A program made the position numbers and the translations under genes. From contig NZ_BSDD01000005.1 in assembly GCF_030268065.1 (NCBI RefSeq), positions 188,156 through 252,155 of the forward strand: a stretch of DNA of 64,000 nt, in the 5' to 3' direction. The notes under the pieces were generated by a model. It had not been told where the DNA came from and did not search any database. It saw only the letters and a list, made by a program, of their open reading frames with translations. Shown here piece by piece: positions 41,948-50,894 of this stretch. Every line of letters begins with the position of its first letter. The first letter of the stretch is position 1. Origin of the DNA: Geothrix rubra (GTDB lineage Bacteria > Acidobacteriota > Holophagae > Holophagales > Holophagaceae).

Positions 41948-43275
41948 GGCCGGGCTCCGGTCGGGGGTTCGAAGGGATAGGGGCGTTCCGCCGGGTCCAG
42001 GGGCTTCTGGAAGGCGTCCTCCACCGCCAGGCGGGCACGGGCCTCTTCCGCCCAGGCCTCCACGGCCAGGCCGCGGGCCTGCAGGGCCTCCAGCTCCGCG
42101 GCGAGGAGGGCGCCCCGGTCGAGGCTCCCCAGGGCCAGGGCGCGTCGCGCCGCCTCGAGGCGGGCCTGGGCGCCGGCCAGGGCCGCGTCCTGGGCCTTCA
42201 GGGCGGCCTGGGCCGCGGCCAGGCGACCCTCCGCCAGCCCCGCGCCCGCAAGGGCCTGGGCCTCCGCCTGGCGGAGCCGGGCCTCGAGGACCGCGCGCCG
42301 CGCCACGGCCTCGGCGATGGGACCCTGGCGCCGGTCGAAGAGGGGCAGGTCCACGGTGAAGCCCAGGGTCCACTTCTTCACCCCCTGGTCGAAGCTGTAG
42401 CCGGGGCCGAGCTGGAGGTTGGGCACCCGCTGGGCGAGTTCCTGCTCCAGCGCCGTCTCGTTCTGGTCCCAGGCCAGGAGGATGCGCCGCACATCGAGCC
42501 GGTGGATGAGGGCTTCGGTCCTCCCCGGGGGCGGCGCCGAACCCGGGGCCAGGTCCGGTGGCGGCTCCTGGTCCAGCCGCGGCGCGAAGGTGGCGGGCGG
42601 CAGGCCCGCCGCCAGGGCCAGGGTGGACTCCGCCCGCCGGAGCGCGCTCTGCGCGGAGAGGCGGCCGGCCTCGGCCCGCTGGGCCTCCTGGGCGACCGCG
42701 GCGCGCTCGGGGGCCCCGATCTCGCCCACGGCGAAGCGGCGGTCCTGGAGGTTCCGCAGGTCCGTCCAGATCGCGGCGCTCCGGTCCGCGACGGCGGCGG
42801 CCTCGCGGGCCTGGCGCCAGTCGACCAGCGCGGTGCGCACGCCCATGCGGAGCCGCCAGGCGGTGTCGGCCACCGCCAGCTGGGCGGCCTGCACCTGCAG
42901 CGCCGCCTGCCGGAGGCGCAGGCGCCGCTTGCCGCCCAGCTCCACGGGGAGCGAGAGCCCGTAGGTGAGGGTCCAGGGCTGCGGCACGCCCTCGGCCCGG
43001 GTGGCGCCGAAGCCGAAGGTCGGGTTGGGGATCGCCTTCGCCGTCCGGATGCCGGCCTGGGCGGCGCTCAGCTCGGCCCGGGCCAGGTCGAGGTCCGGGT
43101 GGTCCCGCCAGGCGAGGGTGGTGAGCGCGGTGGCGAGGTCGCCGGCGGGGATGGCCTCCGGCCGCCGGAGCTCGGCGAGGGTGCGCGCGGGATCCAGCTC
43201 GGCCCGGGGAGGCCGCCCGCAGCCGCCCGCGAGGAGCGCCAGGGCGAGGGGGGGGAACAGGGCGCGGCTCCGCAT
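41944..43275 (-). CDS. TolC-family outer membrane channel of metal efflux system
   Basis: A 443-residue protein with a lipoprotein-type signal peptide: LALLAGGCGRPP places a Cys at about 19 as a probable lipidation site. OEP repeats are seen as LTTLAWRDHPDLDLARAELSAAQAGI, VELGGKRRLR and FDRRQGPIAEAVARR. It is the first gene of the efflux operon proper. The 22-48 bp upstream hold three CCTGA repeats 11 bp apart on the other strand, suggesting direct control by the adjacent response regulator. Confidence 0.88.
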   Translation of the reverse strand: MRSRALFPPLALALLAGGCGRPPRAELDPARTLAELRRPEAIPAGDLATALTTLAWRDHPDLDLARAELSAAQAGIRTAKAIPNPTFGFGATRAEGVPQPWTLTYGLSLPVELGGKRRLRLRQAALQVQAAQLAVADTAWRLRMGVRTALVDWRQAREAAAVADRSAAIWTDLRNLQDRRFAVGEIGAPERAAVAQEAQRAEAGRLSAQSALRRAESTLALAAGLPPATFAPRLDQEPPPDLAPGSAPPPGRTEALIHRLDVRRILLAWDQNETALEQELAQRVPNLQLGPGYSFDQGVKKWTLGFTVDLPLFDRRQGPIAEAVARRAVLEARLRQAEAQALAGAGLAEGRLAAAQAALKAQDAALAGAQARLEAARRALALGSLDRGALLAAELEALQARGLAVEAWAEEARARLAVEDAFQKPLDPAERPYPFEPPTGARP

Positions 43276-43296
43276 GGACCCAGGATGGTCGCGGCC

Positions 43297-43324
43297 CCTG
43301 ACCCCTTCCTGATCCCGACCTGAC
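43297..43324 (-). promoter_or_regulatory. Three 11-bp phased TCAGG repeats upstream of metal efflux genes
   Basis: CCTGA occurs at 43297, 43308 and 43319 on the plus strand, so TCAGG on the operon strand, with exact 11-bp steps. The third copy also forms a small hairpin with GTCAGG at 43331-43336 at the kinase stop. OmpR-type regulators bind such phased direct repeats, and one is encoded two genes upstream. Confidence 0.6.
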
Positions 43325-43331
43325 CGTTTCG

Positions 43332-44675
43332 TCAGGCGCGGGGGACCACGAGCCGCGCCAGGGTGCCGGCCGGCTCGAGCCGCACCACCTCCAGGCGACC
43401 GCCGTGCATCCGGGCGATGCCCTGCACGATGGCCAGGCCCAGGCCCGCGCCGCCGGAGCCCCGGCTGCGCGAGGGGTCCGGGCGCAGGAAGCGCTGGCCG
43501 AGTCGCGCGAGGGCCTCCGGCGGAATGCCCTCGCCCTGGTCCGACACCTCCAGGGCCACGCCGTCCGCGACCTCCCGGGCGGCAAGCCTCACGGCGCTGC
43601 CCGCGGGGGCGTGGCGGAGGGCGTTGGCCAGCAGGTTGTGCAGGGCCCGCCGCAGCAGGGTGGGGTCGCCGGTCACGGCCAGGTCCGGTGGCGCCGCCAC
43701 GGCCAGGGTCACGTCGCGCTCCTCGGCCAGGGGGCCGAAGGGCCCCCGTGCCTTCTCCAGCAGGTGCGCCGCCTCCAGGCGCTCGAGCTTCAGGTGGGTG
43801 GCGGGGTCCTCGGTCCGGGCGAGGAAGAGCATCTGCTCGATCATGTCGCCCAGGTGGACCAGGGTCTCCATCATGCTCGCCAGGCGCTCCTCGGCCGCGG
43901 CCTGGGGACGGGCCAGGAGCCCCTCCACCTCCAGGCGCAGGGCGTGGATGGGCGTGCGCAGCTCGTGGGCCATGTCGGCATTGAGGGTCCCCAGGCGGGT
44001 GAAGGCGGCCTCCAGGCGCTCGAGCACGCCGTTCAGCGAGGCGGTGAGGTCCTGCAGCTCCAGCGGGGCCTCGGCGGCGGAGAGCCGCGCGGTGAGCGTC
44101 TCCGGACGGATGCCCGACACGGCCCGGCTGAGGCGCTCCAGGGGCGCCAGGCCCCGCCGCGCGATGAGCCAGCCCGCCAGGGCCGACAGGACCGCCACCA
44201 GGGCCGCGTTGAGGGCGAGGAACTCGCGGTACCGCCCCAGGAGCCGCTCGCGGTGGTGGAGATCCTTGGCGGCCTGGACCAGGCCACCCGGGCAGGGGAG
44301 GACCTCCACCAGCAGGTCGGTGTCGCCGGGCCCCTCGAGGCGCTGCAGGCCGGAGGCGGCCCCGGGCAGGAGGGACTCCGGCGCCATGCGGGCCATGCCG
44401 GGCCCCTCCAGCAGGAGGCGGCCCCGGCTGTCCAGCACGCGCACGCGGACCCCGGCGTCGCCCTCCAGGTCCCGGGGCTCCACCCGGCCGCTCTCCGCCA
44501 TGCGCCGGGCCACCATGCGCGCGGCGTGGCGGACGTCCTCCGCATCGTCCCGCCAGCCGGCCTGGGCCAGGGCGCGGTAGAGGAGGACGGAGCTGCCGCC
44601 CATGAGCACCAGGGCCACCAGGGCGTAGGAGGCCGCGAGGCGGAGGGTCAGCGAGGCCGGCCGGCGCTCAGCCAC
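43332..44675 (-). CDS. Sensor histidine kinase of metal efflux system (CusS-like)
   Basis: A 447-residue membrane kinase. The start is a GTG at 44675, with GGAGG 6 bp upstream, overlapping the response regulator stop by 8 bp. Helices at about 13-33 and 155-172 flank a periplasmic sensor of about 120 residues with few His, Met or Cys residues. HAMP (about 173-225), phospho-acceptor H237 (DMAHELRTPIHAL) and ATP-binding boxes NALRHAP, DQGEGIPPE and GGAGLGLAIV follow. It should phosphorylate the adjacent regulator when metal or envelope stress is sensed. Confidence 0.93.
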   Translation of the reverse strand: MAERRPASLTLRLAASYALVALVLMGGSSVLLYRALAQAGWRDDAEDVRHAARMVARRMAESGRVEPRDLEGDAGVRVRVLDSRGRLLLEGPGMARMAPESLLPGAASGLQRLEGPGDTDLLVEVLPCPGGLVQAAKDLHHRERLLGRYREFLALNAALVAVLSALAGWLIARRGLAPLERLSRAVSGIRPETLTARLSAAEAPLELQDLTASLNGVLERLEAAFTRLGTLNADMAHELRTPIHALRLEVEGLLARPQAAAEERLASMMETLVHLGDMIEQMLFLARTEDPATHLKLERLEAAHLLEKARGPFGPLAEERDVTLAVAAPPDLAVTGDPTLLRRALHNLLANALRHAPAGSAVRLAAREVADGVALEVSDQGEGIPPEALARLGQRFLRPDPSRSRGSGGAGLGLAIVQGIARMHGGRLEVVRLEPAGTLARLVVPRA

Positions 44676-45339
44676 GGGGCGCCTCCAGGAGGTAGCCCAC
44701 GCCGCGGCGGGTCTGGATGAGCTTGTCCGGGAAGGGGTCGTCCACCTTCCGCCGCAGGCGTCGCACGGCGGCATCCACCAGGTTCGGATCGCCGTCGAAG
44801 GCCATCTCCCAGAGCTCCTCGGCGATGCGCGTGCGGGTGACCACGTGCCCCGCGTTGCGGCTGAGCAGTTCCAGCAGCGCGTACTCCTGGGCGGTGAGGT
44901 CCAGGCGCTGCCCCTGGCGGTGGACCCGCCGCCGGACGGGATCCAGGTGGAGGTCGCCCACGGTCCGCTCCGGGCCCTGGGGAGGGTTCCGCTGGAGGAG
45001 GTTGTGCAGCCGCAGCACCAGCTCGGAGAAGGCGAAGGGCTTCACCAGGTAGTCGCCCCCGGCTTCCAGGCCCCGCAACCGGTCCGGGAGGGCGTCGCGG
45101 GCGGTGAGGAACATCGCGGGCGCCGTCACGCCCGCGGCGCGGGCCTCCGCGAGCAGGGTGAATCCGTCCAGCTTCGGCAGCATCACGTCGAGGATGAGGC
45201 AGTCGAAGCCGCCCTCCCGCGCCCGGAAGAGGCCCTCCTCGCCGTCGAGGGCGACTTCCACGGCGAAGCCCTCCTCCCGCAGGCCCCGCTCCAGGGCCCG
45301 GGCCGCGCGGGGGTCGTCTTCGACGAGGAGGAGCCTCAT
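44668..45339 (-). CDS. OmpR-family response regulator (CusR/CopR-like)
   Basis: A 223-residue regulator. The receiver domain has D8/D9, phospho-acceptor D51 (LILDVMLPKLDGF) and K102 in VKPFAFSELV. The winged helix includes LDLTAQEYALLELLSRNAGHVVTRTRI and a C-terminal RGVGYLLE. The order regulator, kinase, channel, adaptor, pump matches cus/czc/cop systems, so it likely activates the efflux genes by binding the phased repeats at 43297. The kinase stop of the next operon lies 19 bp upstream. Confidence 0.95.
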   Translation of the reverse strand: MRLLLVEDDPRAARALERGLREEGFAVEVALDGEEGLFRAREGGFDCLILDVMLPKLDGFTLLAEARAAGVTAPAMFLTARDALPDRLRGLEAGGDYLVKPFAFSELVLRLHNLLQRNPPQGPERTVGDLHLDPVRRRVHRQGQRLDLTAQEYALLELLSRNAGHVVTRTRIAEELWEMAFDGDPNLVDAAVRRLRRKVDDPFPDKLIQTRRGVGYLLEAPRG

Positions 45340-45358
45340 GGCGCCAGCATAGCCCGCC

Positions 45359-48133
45359 TCAACGGGGGCCGAGGGCCTCCAGCTCGTGGAGGATCTCCGG
45401 CTCGCTGCGCCGGGCGGCCTCGCGGACCTGGGCCAGGAGCTGGGTCGCGTCCTGGCCCCCGGCGCGGGCGCGGCGCCAGCGGGCCCGGAGCAGGAAGACA
45501 TCCGTGGCCGGGGCCTTGCCGGCCGCCAGGCGCAGGAGCCGGTCGGCCTCGTCGAAGCGGGGCGGGCGGGTCGTCAGGGCGCACTCCGCGAGGCCGGCCA
45601 TGCACTCGCCCCACTCGGGGCCGCTGCCGAGGGCCTGGAACCGCTGGGCGGCGGCGAGGTAGCCCTGGGAGGCCAGGAAGGCCTTCCCTCGCTCGCGGGA
45701 GAGGTTGGCGAGGTAGAAGGAGGCCAGGGCGGCCGTGGGGGCGGCCTGCGCCCCCTCGGCGAGCTGGAGGGCCTGGCGGAAGGCGGCCTCGGCCGGCTCG
45801 GGAGCCCCCTGGCACTGTTCCAGGATTCCCAGGTTGAGCTGGCAGACCGCCCGCTCCGTGCGGTTGCCCACGGCCTCGTAGAGGCGGTCGGCCTGGGTGA
45901 GCACGTCGCGGGCCTCCGCGTACTGCCGCTGGCTGAGGGCCAGGTCGCCCAGGTTGGTGAGGGCCAGGGCCTGGCCGTACCGGTTGCCCTGGGCCCGCTG
46001 GAGCGTGAGGGCCTCCTGGTAGCGGCTCCGCGCCCCGGCGAAGTCGCCGCGGGCCCGGGCCGCCACGGCGAGGTTGTTGAGGGAGTTGGCCAGGCCCTGG
46101 GGGTCCGGCAGCTTCCGCTGCACGTCCGCGGCGCGGGTGAAGCAGTCCTGGGCCTCCTCCGGGTGGCCCTGGTCCTGGAGCACCAGCCCCAGGTTGTTGA
46201 GGATGGCCACCCGCTGGGCCTCGTAGCCCCCCTGTTCCGCCAGGGCGATGCCTTCGCGCCCGGCCGCCGCCGCGGCGTCCAGGTGGCCCTGTTCCCGCTC
46301 CCGCAGGGCGAGGGCCTTGAGGGCGATGACCTCGCGGTAGCGGTCCTTCGCCAGCCGCGAGGTGGCGAGGCCCCAGCGCAGGGCCGCGTCCGTCGCGGGA
46401 TCGCCGGTGCGGAAGAGGCAGGTGGCGTACATCACCACGGGCCCGGGAGCGTAGGGCGCCTGGAAGGCCGCCGTCCGCAGGGGGGCCAGGGCCTCCTTGT
46501 AGCTGCCCTTCGCCATGAGGTCCAGGCCCTGGGCGTAGGCCAGCAGGGCGGGACCGTCCAGGCGCGCCTGGGGGGAGGGATCGGGATGGGAGAGGGGCTG
46601 GATGGCGTGGCCGATCCGCGCCATCAGGTCGTCGGGGATGGCCTGGAGGGCCGCCGCCACGGGGCCGGCGGGCCGGACGTCACCCTGGGTCCGCGTCCGG
46701 CCGGACGCGTCCTCCAGGACATAGGCCAGGTCCGCGGCCGGGGCCAGCCGCAGCTCCCCGTGGAGCACCAGGGCCGCGCCGAGGTAGCCGGCTAGGCGCC
46801 TGCGGTCGGCCGGGGGAAGGCCGCGGCCCAGGTCGAGGCCCAGGGCGGTGGCGGCCTTGGCGAGGGTCTCCTGCTCCACCACCTGGAGCTGGGGGAACGC
46901 CGCGAGGGCGACGCCCGTGTCCATGGGCAGGGCGCGCTCGGCCAGGGAGGTGTACTGGGGCTGCCCCGTGGCGTTGCCGAAGGGCAGCACCACGAGGCGG
47001 GCCGGATGGTGCCGCACGAGGTCCGCCACGGCGCCCCGGGCGTAGAGCCAGGTGCCCGCGCCCGCGGCGAGCAGCATGCCCGCGGCGGAAAGGATGGCCC
47101 ACGCCATGGCGTTCCGCGGGCGCAGGAGGCCGTCGAGGGTGCGGGCCACCTGGCTTGCCGTCGGGCGACGGAAGGGGTGCGGATCGAGCATCCCGCGGAG
47201 CAGCTCGGCCACCGGGCGCGGGATCCCCTTCCCCCGCAGGGTCCGGCGTTCCCCCTTCACGATGGCCTGCATCCGCGCCCGCCCTTCGCCCGGGAAGGGA
47301 TGCTCGCCGGACAGCAGTTCCCAGGCCACGATGCCCAGGGAGAAGACATCGCTGGCGGGGCCCGCCGCCTGGCCCTGGATCTGCTCGGGCGAGGCGTAGC
47401 TGGGGCTGCCCATGAAGGTGCCGGCCTGGGTGAGGCGATCCCAGGAGGCCCCGCTGCCGATCCGGCCTGCGGCCCCGCCGGAGGGACGGACCGTCGCCTC
47501 GCCCCCGCCCGAGGACTCGTGGACCGTGCCTGCGGCCTCCAGGTGCGCCAGGCTGGGCACCGCCGGCGGCGTGAGGGCCGGCTCCGCGGGCACCGAGGGA
47601 TCCATCAGCCGGGCGAGGCCGAAATCCAGCACCTTCACCTGGGGCTCGTGCCCGGTGCGGGCCACCATGATGTTGGCGGGCTTGAGGTCGCGGTGGACCA
47701 GTCCCTTGGCGTGGGCGGACTCCAGGGCCCGGGCCACGGCCCGGATCACCCGGAGGCGGTCCCGCCCGCGCAGCTCCGGCGCCGCCTTGTCCAGCGTCTG
47801 CCCCGGCACCAGCTCCATGGCGATGTAGGTGCCCGAGGGATCCTCCACCCAGTCGTGCACCTGGCAGACGTGGGGGTGGTTGAGCTGGGCCAGGGCCAAG
47901 GCCTCCCGCCGGAAGCGGTCCATGGCGCCGGCCTCCCGCTCACCCCCGGGACGGAGGGCCTTGAGCGCGACGCTGCGCTCGAGGGTGGCATCCCAGGCGC
48001 GGTACACCGTGCCCATGCCGCCCTCGCCCAGGGCCTCCTCCACCCGGAACCGGCCCACCAGCGTCCCCGGCTCGAGGAGCTTGGGATCGGCCGGGACCTG
48101 GGACGCCGCGGGGTCGTTCGGGGGCTGGGGCAT
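45359..48133 (-). CDS. Ser/Thr protein kinase with long activation-loop insert and TPR region
   Basis: About 924 residues from the ATG at 48133; an in-frame ATG at 48163 adds ten residues and is equally possible. Kinase motifs are GEGGMGTVYRAW, VALKALRP, HRDLKPANIM, DFGLARLM and GSPSYASPEQ. Between DFG and SPEQ are about 75 residues instead of about 30; the extra part is rich in Ser, Gly, Ala and Pro. A membrane helix (about 345-365) leads to a periplasmic VVLPFGNATGQPQYTSLAERA domain like those of adenylate-cyclase/TolB-type regulators. At least six TPR units follow to the C-terminus. It is a typical transmembrane bacterial kinase with a protein-binding outer part. Confidence 0.9.
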   Translation of the reverse strand: MPQPPNDPAASQVPADPKLLEPGTLVGRFRVEEALGEGGMGTVYRAWDATLERSVALKALRPGGEREAGAMDRFRREALALAQLNHPHVCQVHDWVEDPSGTYIAMELVPGQTLDKAAPELRGRDRLRVIRAVARALESAHAKGLVHRDLKPANIMVARTGHEPQVKVLDFGLARLMDPSVPAEPALTPPAVPSLAHLEAAGTVHESSGGGEATVRPSGGAAGRIGSGASWDRLTQAGTFMGSPSYASPEQIQGQAAGPASDVFSLGIVAWELLSGEHPFPGEGRARMQAIVKGERRTLRGKGIPRPVAELLRGMLDPHPFRRPTASQVARTLDGLLRPRNAMAWAILSAAGMLLAAGAGTWLYARGAVADLVRHHPARLVVLPFGNATGQPQYTSLAERALPMDTGVALAAFPQLQVVEQETLAKAATALGLDLGRGLPPADRRRLAGYLGAALVLHGELRLAPAADLAYVLEDASGRTRTQGDVRPAGPVAAALQAIPDDLMARIGHAIQPLSHPDPSPQARLDGPALLAYAQGLDLMAKGSYKEALAPLRTAAFQAPYAPGPVVMYATCLFRTGDPATDAALRWGLATSRLAKDRYREVIALKALALREREQGHLDAAAAAGREGIALAEQGGYEAQRVAILNNLGLVLQDQGHPEEAQDCFTRAADVQRKLPDPQGLANSLNNLAVAARARGDFAGARSRYQEALTLQRAQGNRYGQALALTNLGDLALSQRQYAEARDVLTQADRLYEAVGNRTERAVCQLNLGILEQCQGAPEPAEAAFRQALQLAEGAQAAPTAALASFYLANLSRERGKAFLASQGYLAAAQRFQALGSGPEWGECMAGLAECALTTRPPRFDEADRLLRLAAGKAPATDVFLLRARWRRARAGGQDATQLLAQVREAARRSEPEILHELEALGPR

Positions 48134-48174
48134 GGGGCACCGGAAGGTATCTGACCTTACCATCCACCGGGAAC

Positions 48175-50772
48175 TCAGTCGCCCCGGCGGGCCAGCGCCT
48201 CCTGCACCGTCCGCTCGAGGGCCTGGAGGGTGTAGGGCTTCTGGAGGAAGCCCGCCAGGCCCCGGCCGAGGAACTGCTGGATGGATTCCTGCTCGTTGTA
48301 GCCGCTGCTCAGGATCACCGGGATGTCCGGCCGGATCCTCCGGAGGTGCTGGAAGGCCTCCCGGCCGTCCATGTGGGGCATGGTGAGGTCCATGAGCACC
48401 AGGTCGATGGTGTCCTTCTGGCGCGTGAAGACCTCCACGGCGTCGAGCCCGTCCACCGCCGTCACCACCTGGAGGCCGAGGGATTCCAGGGCCGCGCCCG
48501 CAGCCTCGCGGATCATCTGCTCATCGTCCACCAGGAGCACGGTGCCGATCTGCCTGGGGGGCCTGGCCGGCTCGCGCGGGGCATCCTCCCCGGAGGGGGC
48601 CGGGCAGGCCGGGAAGAGCAGGCGGAAGGTGGTCCCGCGGCCCGCCTCGCTGTAGATCCGGATGCCGGCGTGGTGCCCCTTCAGGATGCCCAGGGTGGCG
48701 GAGAGCCCGAGGCCCCGCCCCGTCACCTTGGTCGTGAAGAAGGGCTCGAAGATGCGGCCCTGCACCTCCTGGCTCATGCCGCAGCCCGTGTCGGACACCT
48801 CGAGCGCCACATAGCTTCCCGGGGCGAGATCCTGGCCCTGGTAGAGCTGGTCCAGGTAGCGCCGGTCCAGCTCCGCGAGGCTGGTGGCCAGGCGGATGGT
48901 GCCCTCGCGGTCCCCGATGGCGTCCGAGGCGTTGGTCACCAGGTTCATGATCACCTGCTGGATCTGGGCCGCGTCCGCCTGCACCAGGGGGAGGGCCTCC
49001 GCGAGGTGGAAGCGGAGGGCGATCTTCTTCGAGATGGAGACCTCCAGCAGGTGCGTCATCTCCCGCACCACCTGGTTCAGGTCGTAGGGCCGCACCACGA
49101 AGCGGCCCTTGCCCGAATAGGCGAGCATCTGCCGGGTGAGATCCGAGGCGCGGTGAATGATGCGCTCGAGGCTCTCCAGGTGGGGGAGGGCCGGGGACTC
49201 CGGGGCGAGCTTGAGCTGGGCCACGTTCATGTGGCCCAGCATGGCCGTGAGGAGGTTGTTGAAGTCGTGGGCGATCCCGCCGGCCAGCACGCCGAGGCTC
49301 TCCAGTTTCTGGGCGTGCTGGACCTGGCGCTCCAGCTCGAGGCGTTCCTGCTCGGCGTTCTGGCGCTCCAGCTCCGCCGAGGCCCGGGCCGAGAAGATCC
49401 GCAGCAGCGAGGCCACGAGGGTCGGATTGGACAGCGGGTGGCGATTGCAGACCCCGATGAGCCCCAGCACCCGCCCGCCGGAATCGCGCAGGGCCGCTCC
49501 CACATAGCTCTGGAGGCCGGTCTGGCGCAGGCCCGGGTCCTCCGGGAACGCCTCCTGGACCCCGGAAGGGAAGACGCAGATGCCCTCCTTCAGCACCTGC
49601 TCGCTGACGCTGCCGGGGAGGGGCCACTCCAGGTTCTCCGCGTCCCTTCCGTCCTGGAAGGTGGCCAGGGCGCGGATGGTATCGCCCGCCTCGCGGCCGA
49701 TCCGCTCGCCCACGAAGGCGATGTCCGCCTCGGAGGCCAGGGCCAGGTGGCGCACCAGGTCCTGGAGGAACGAACCGCCCGTGGAGACGCCGACCCCCTC
49801 GGCCACCCGGAAGATCCGCTCCTCCAGCAGGCGGCGGCTGGCCAGCTCGCGCTCCAGGCCCGCGGCCAGGCTCCGCACCTCCTCCGTGGCCGCCAGGACC
49901 CGCCGCCGGAAGACCAGCACGGTGCCGACAGCGACCAGGAGCAGGGCGAGGGTGGCGACGCCGGTCCGGTAGACCCAGGGCGGCATGGACCGTCCCCGGT
50001 CCGGATTGAGCCACCGGTTCAGGATGTGGTGGTAGCTGGAGTCGGGATCCTTGCGGCCCGCCGCCAGGGAGCGGTCCAGGGCCGCCAGCAGGTCGTCGTT
50101 CCGGCCCTTCGCCGTGCCGTAAAAGATGTCGAAGGGGTTGAACACCACGGAGGTGCGCTCCACGCGGTACTCGGATTCGTGGGCGTAGCCGAAGGTGTTG
50201 GCGGTCACCCCCGCATCCACCCCGCCCGCGGCCACGGCCGCCAGCACGTCGGACTGGTTGCCGAATTCCTCGAACTCGCACGGGATGTTGAACTTCGCGC
50301 ACAGCTGCTTGAAGTGCTCCCCGTTGACATCCCCGAGCATGATGCCGACCTTCCGCCCGCGGACGTCGAGGATGCTGTGGATGCGGGCGCCGGGGTGGGC
50401 GTAGAGAATGCTCCACATGGTGAAGGAGGGCACCTGGCCGAAATCCAGGTAGGCATCCCGTTCGGGGGTGTGGGCCACGCTCGGGAGCAGGTCGAGGTCC
50501 CCGGCGCGGGTGCGGTCCAGGCACTCGAACCAGGTGCCGGGGACGAATTCCAGCTCCCAGTGCTCCCGGGCGGCCTCCTCCCGCAGGAGGTCCACCAGGA
50601 AGCCCTGGGCCTGGCCGTTTCTGTCCATGAAGGTGGCCGGGGGATTGGGAAAGATGCCCACGCGCACCCGGCGGGCCGGGGCCGCCTCCAGCCGTCCCAG
50701 GGCCAGGAGGAGCAGGGCTCCGGCCAGGAGGCAGCGGATCAGGGCGGACCGGGCGGGGGCGTGGACGGGCAT
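48175..50772 (-). CDS. Hybrid sensor kinase with periplasmic solute-binding domain
   Basis: An 865-residue EvgS/BvgS-style sensor. The signal sequence (1-30) is followed by an SBP_bac_3 domain (about 35-255, with VGIFPNPPATFMDRNGQAQGF in part), a membrane helix (about 270-288), a coiled region, a GAF domain (about 325-465), and a kinase core with H502 (GGIAHDFNNLLTAM). The ATPase boxes are NLVTNASDAIGD, SDTGCGM and GRGLGLSATLG. A C-terminal receiver has D795 (LVLMDLTMPHMDG). It probably senses a small solute outside. The output regulator is not adjacent. Confidence 0.93.
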   Translation of the reverse strand: MPVHAPARSALIRCLLAGALLLLALGRLEAAPARRVRVGIFPNPPATFMDRNGQAQGFLVDLLREEAAREHWELEFVPGTWFECLDRTRAGDLDLLPSVAHTPERDAYLDFGQVPSFTMWSILYAHPGARIHSILDVRGRKVGIMLGDVNGEHFKQLCAKFNIPCEFEEFGNQSDVLAAVAAGGVDAGVTANTFGYAHESEYRVERTSVVFNPFDIFYGTAKGRNDDLLAALDRSLAAGRKDPDSSYHHILNRWLNPDRGRSMPPWVYRTGVATLALLLVAVGTVLVFRRRVLAATEEVRSLAAGLERELASRRLLEERIFRVAEGVGVSTGGSFLQDLVRHLALASEADIAFVGERIGREAGDTIRALATFQDGRDAENLEWPLPGSVSEQVLKEGICVFPSGVQEAFPEDPGLRQTGLQSYVGAALRDSGGRVLGLIGVCNRHPLSNPTLVASLLRIFSARASAELERQNAEQERLELERQVQHAQKLESLGVLAGGIAHDFNNLLTAMLGHMNVAQLKLAPESPALPHLESLERIIHRASDLTRQMLAYSGKGRFVVRPYDLNQVVREMTHLLEVSISKKIALRFHLAEALPLVQADAAQIQQVIMNLVTNASDAIGDREGTIRLATSLAELDRRYLDQLYQGQDLAPGSYVALEVSDTGCGMSQEVQGRIFEPFFTTKVTGRGLGLSATLGILKGHHAGIRIYSEAGRGTTFRLLFPACPAPSGEDAPREPARPPRQIGTVLLVDDEQMIREAAGAALESLGLQVVTAVDGLDAVEVFTRQKDTIDLVLMDLTMPHMDGREAFQHLRRIRPDIPVILSSGYNEQESIQQFLGRGLAGFLQKPYTLQALERTVQEALARRGD

Positions 50773-50894
50773 GCGGACGTCCTGGGGCCTGGCGGTGGAG
50801 GGACTGGACCGGGAGGGTGCGACCTGCCTTCCCGAGCAATCTACCCCCAGGTTCCCTGGACGCCTGTGACAACGGTCATCTCTGCCGGACCGGA
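50773..50894 (-). other. 122-bp gap between xseA and the hybrid kinase
   Basis: The only notable site is TAGATT on the minus strand (50843-50838), a possible -10 about 65 bp before the kinase start. No hairpin with a T-tract is seen. Confidence 0.35.
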
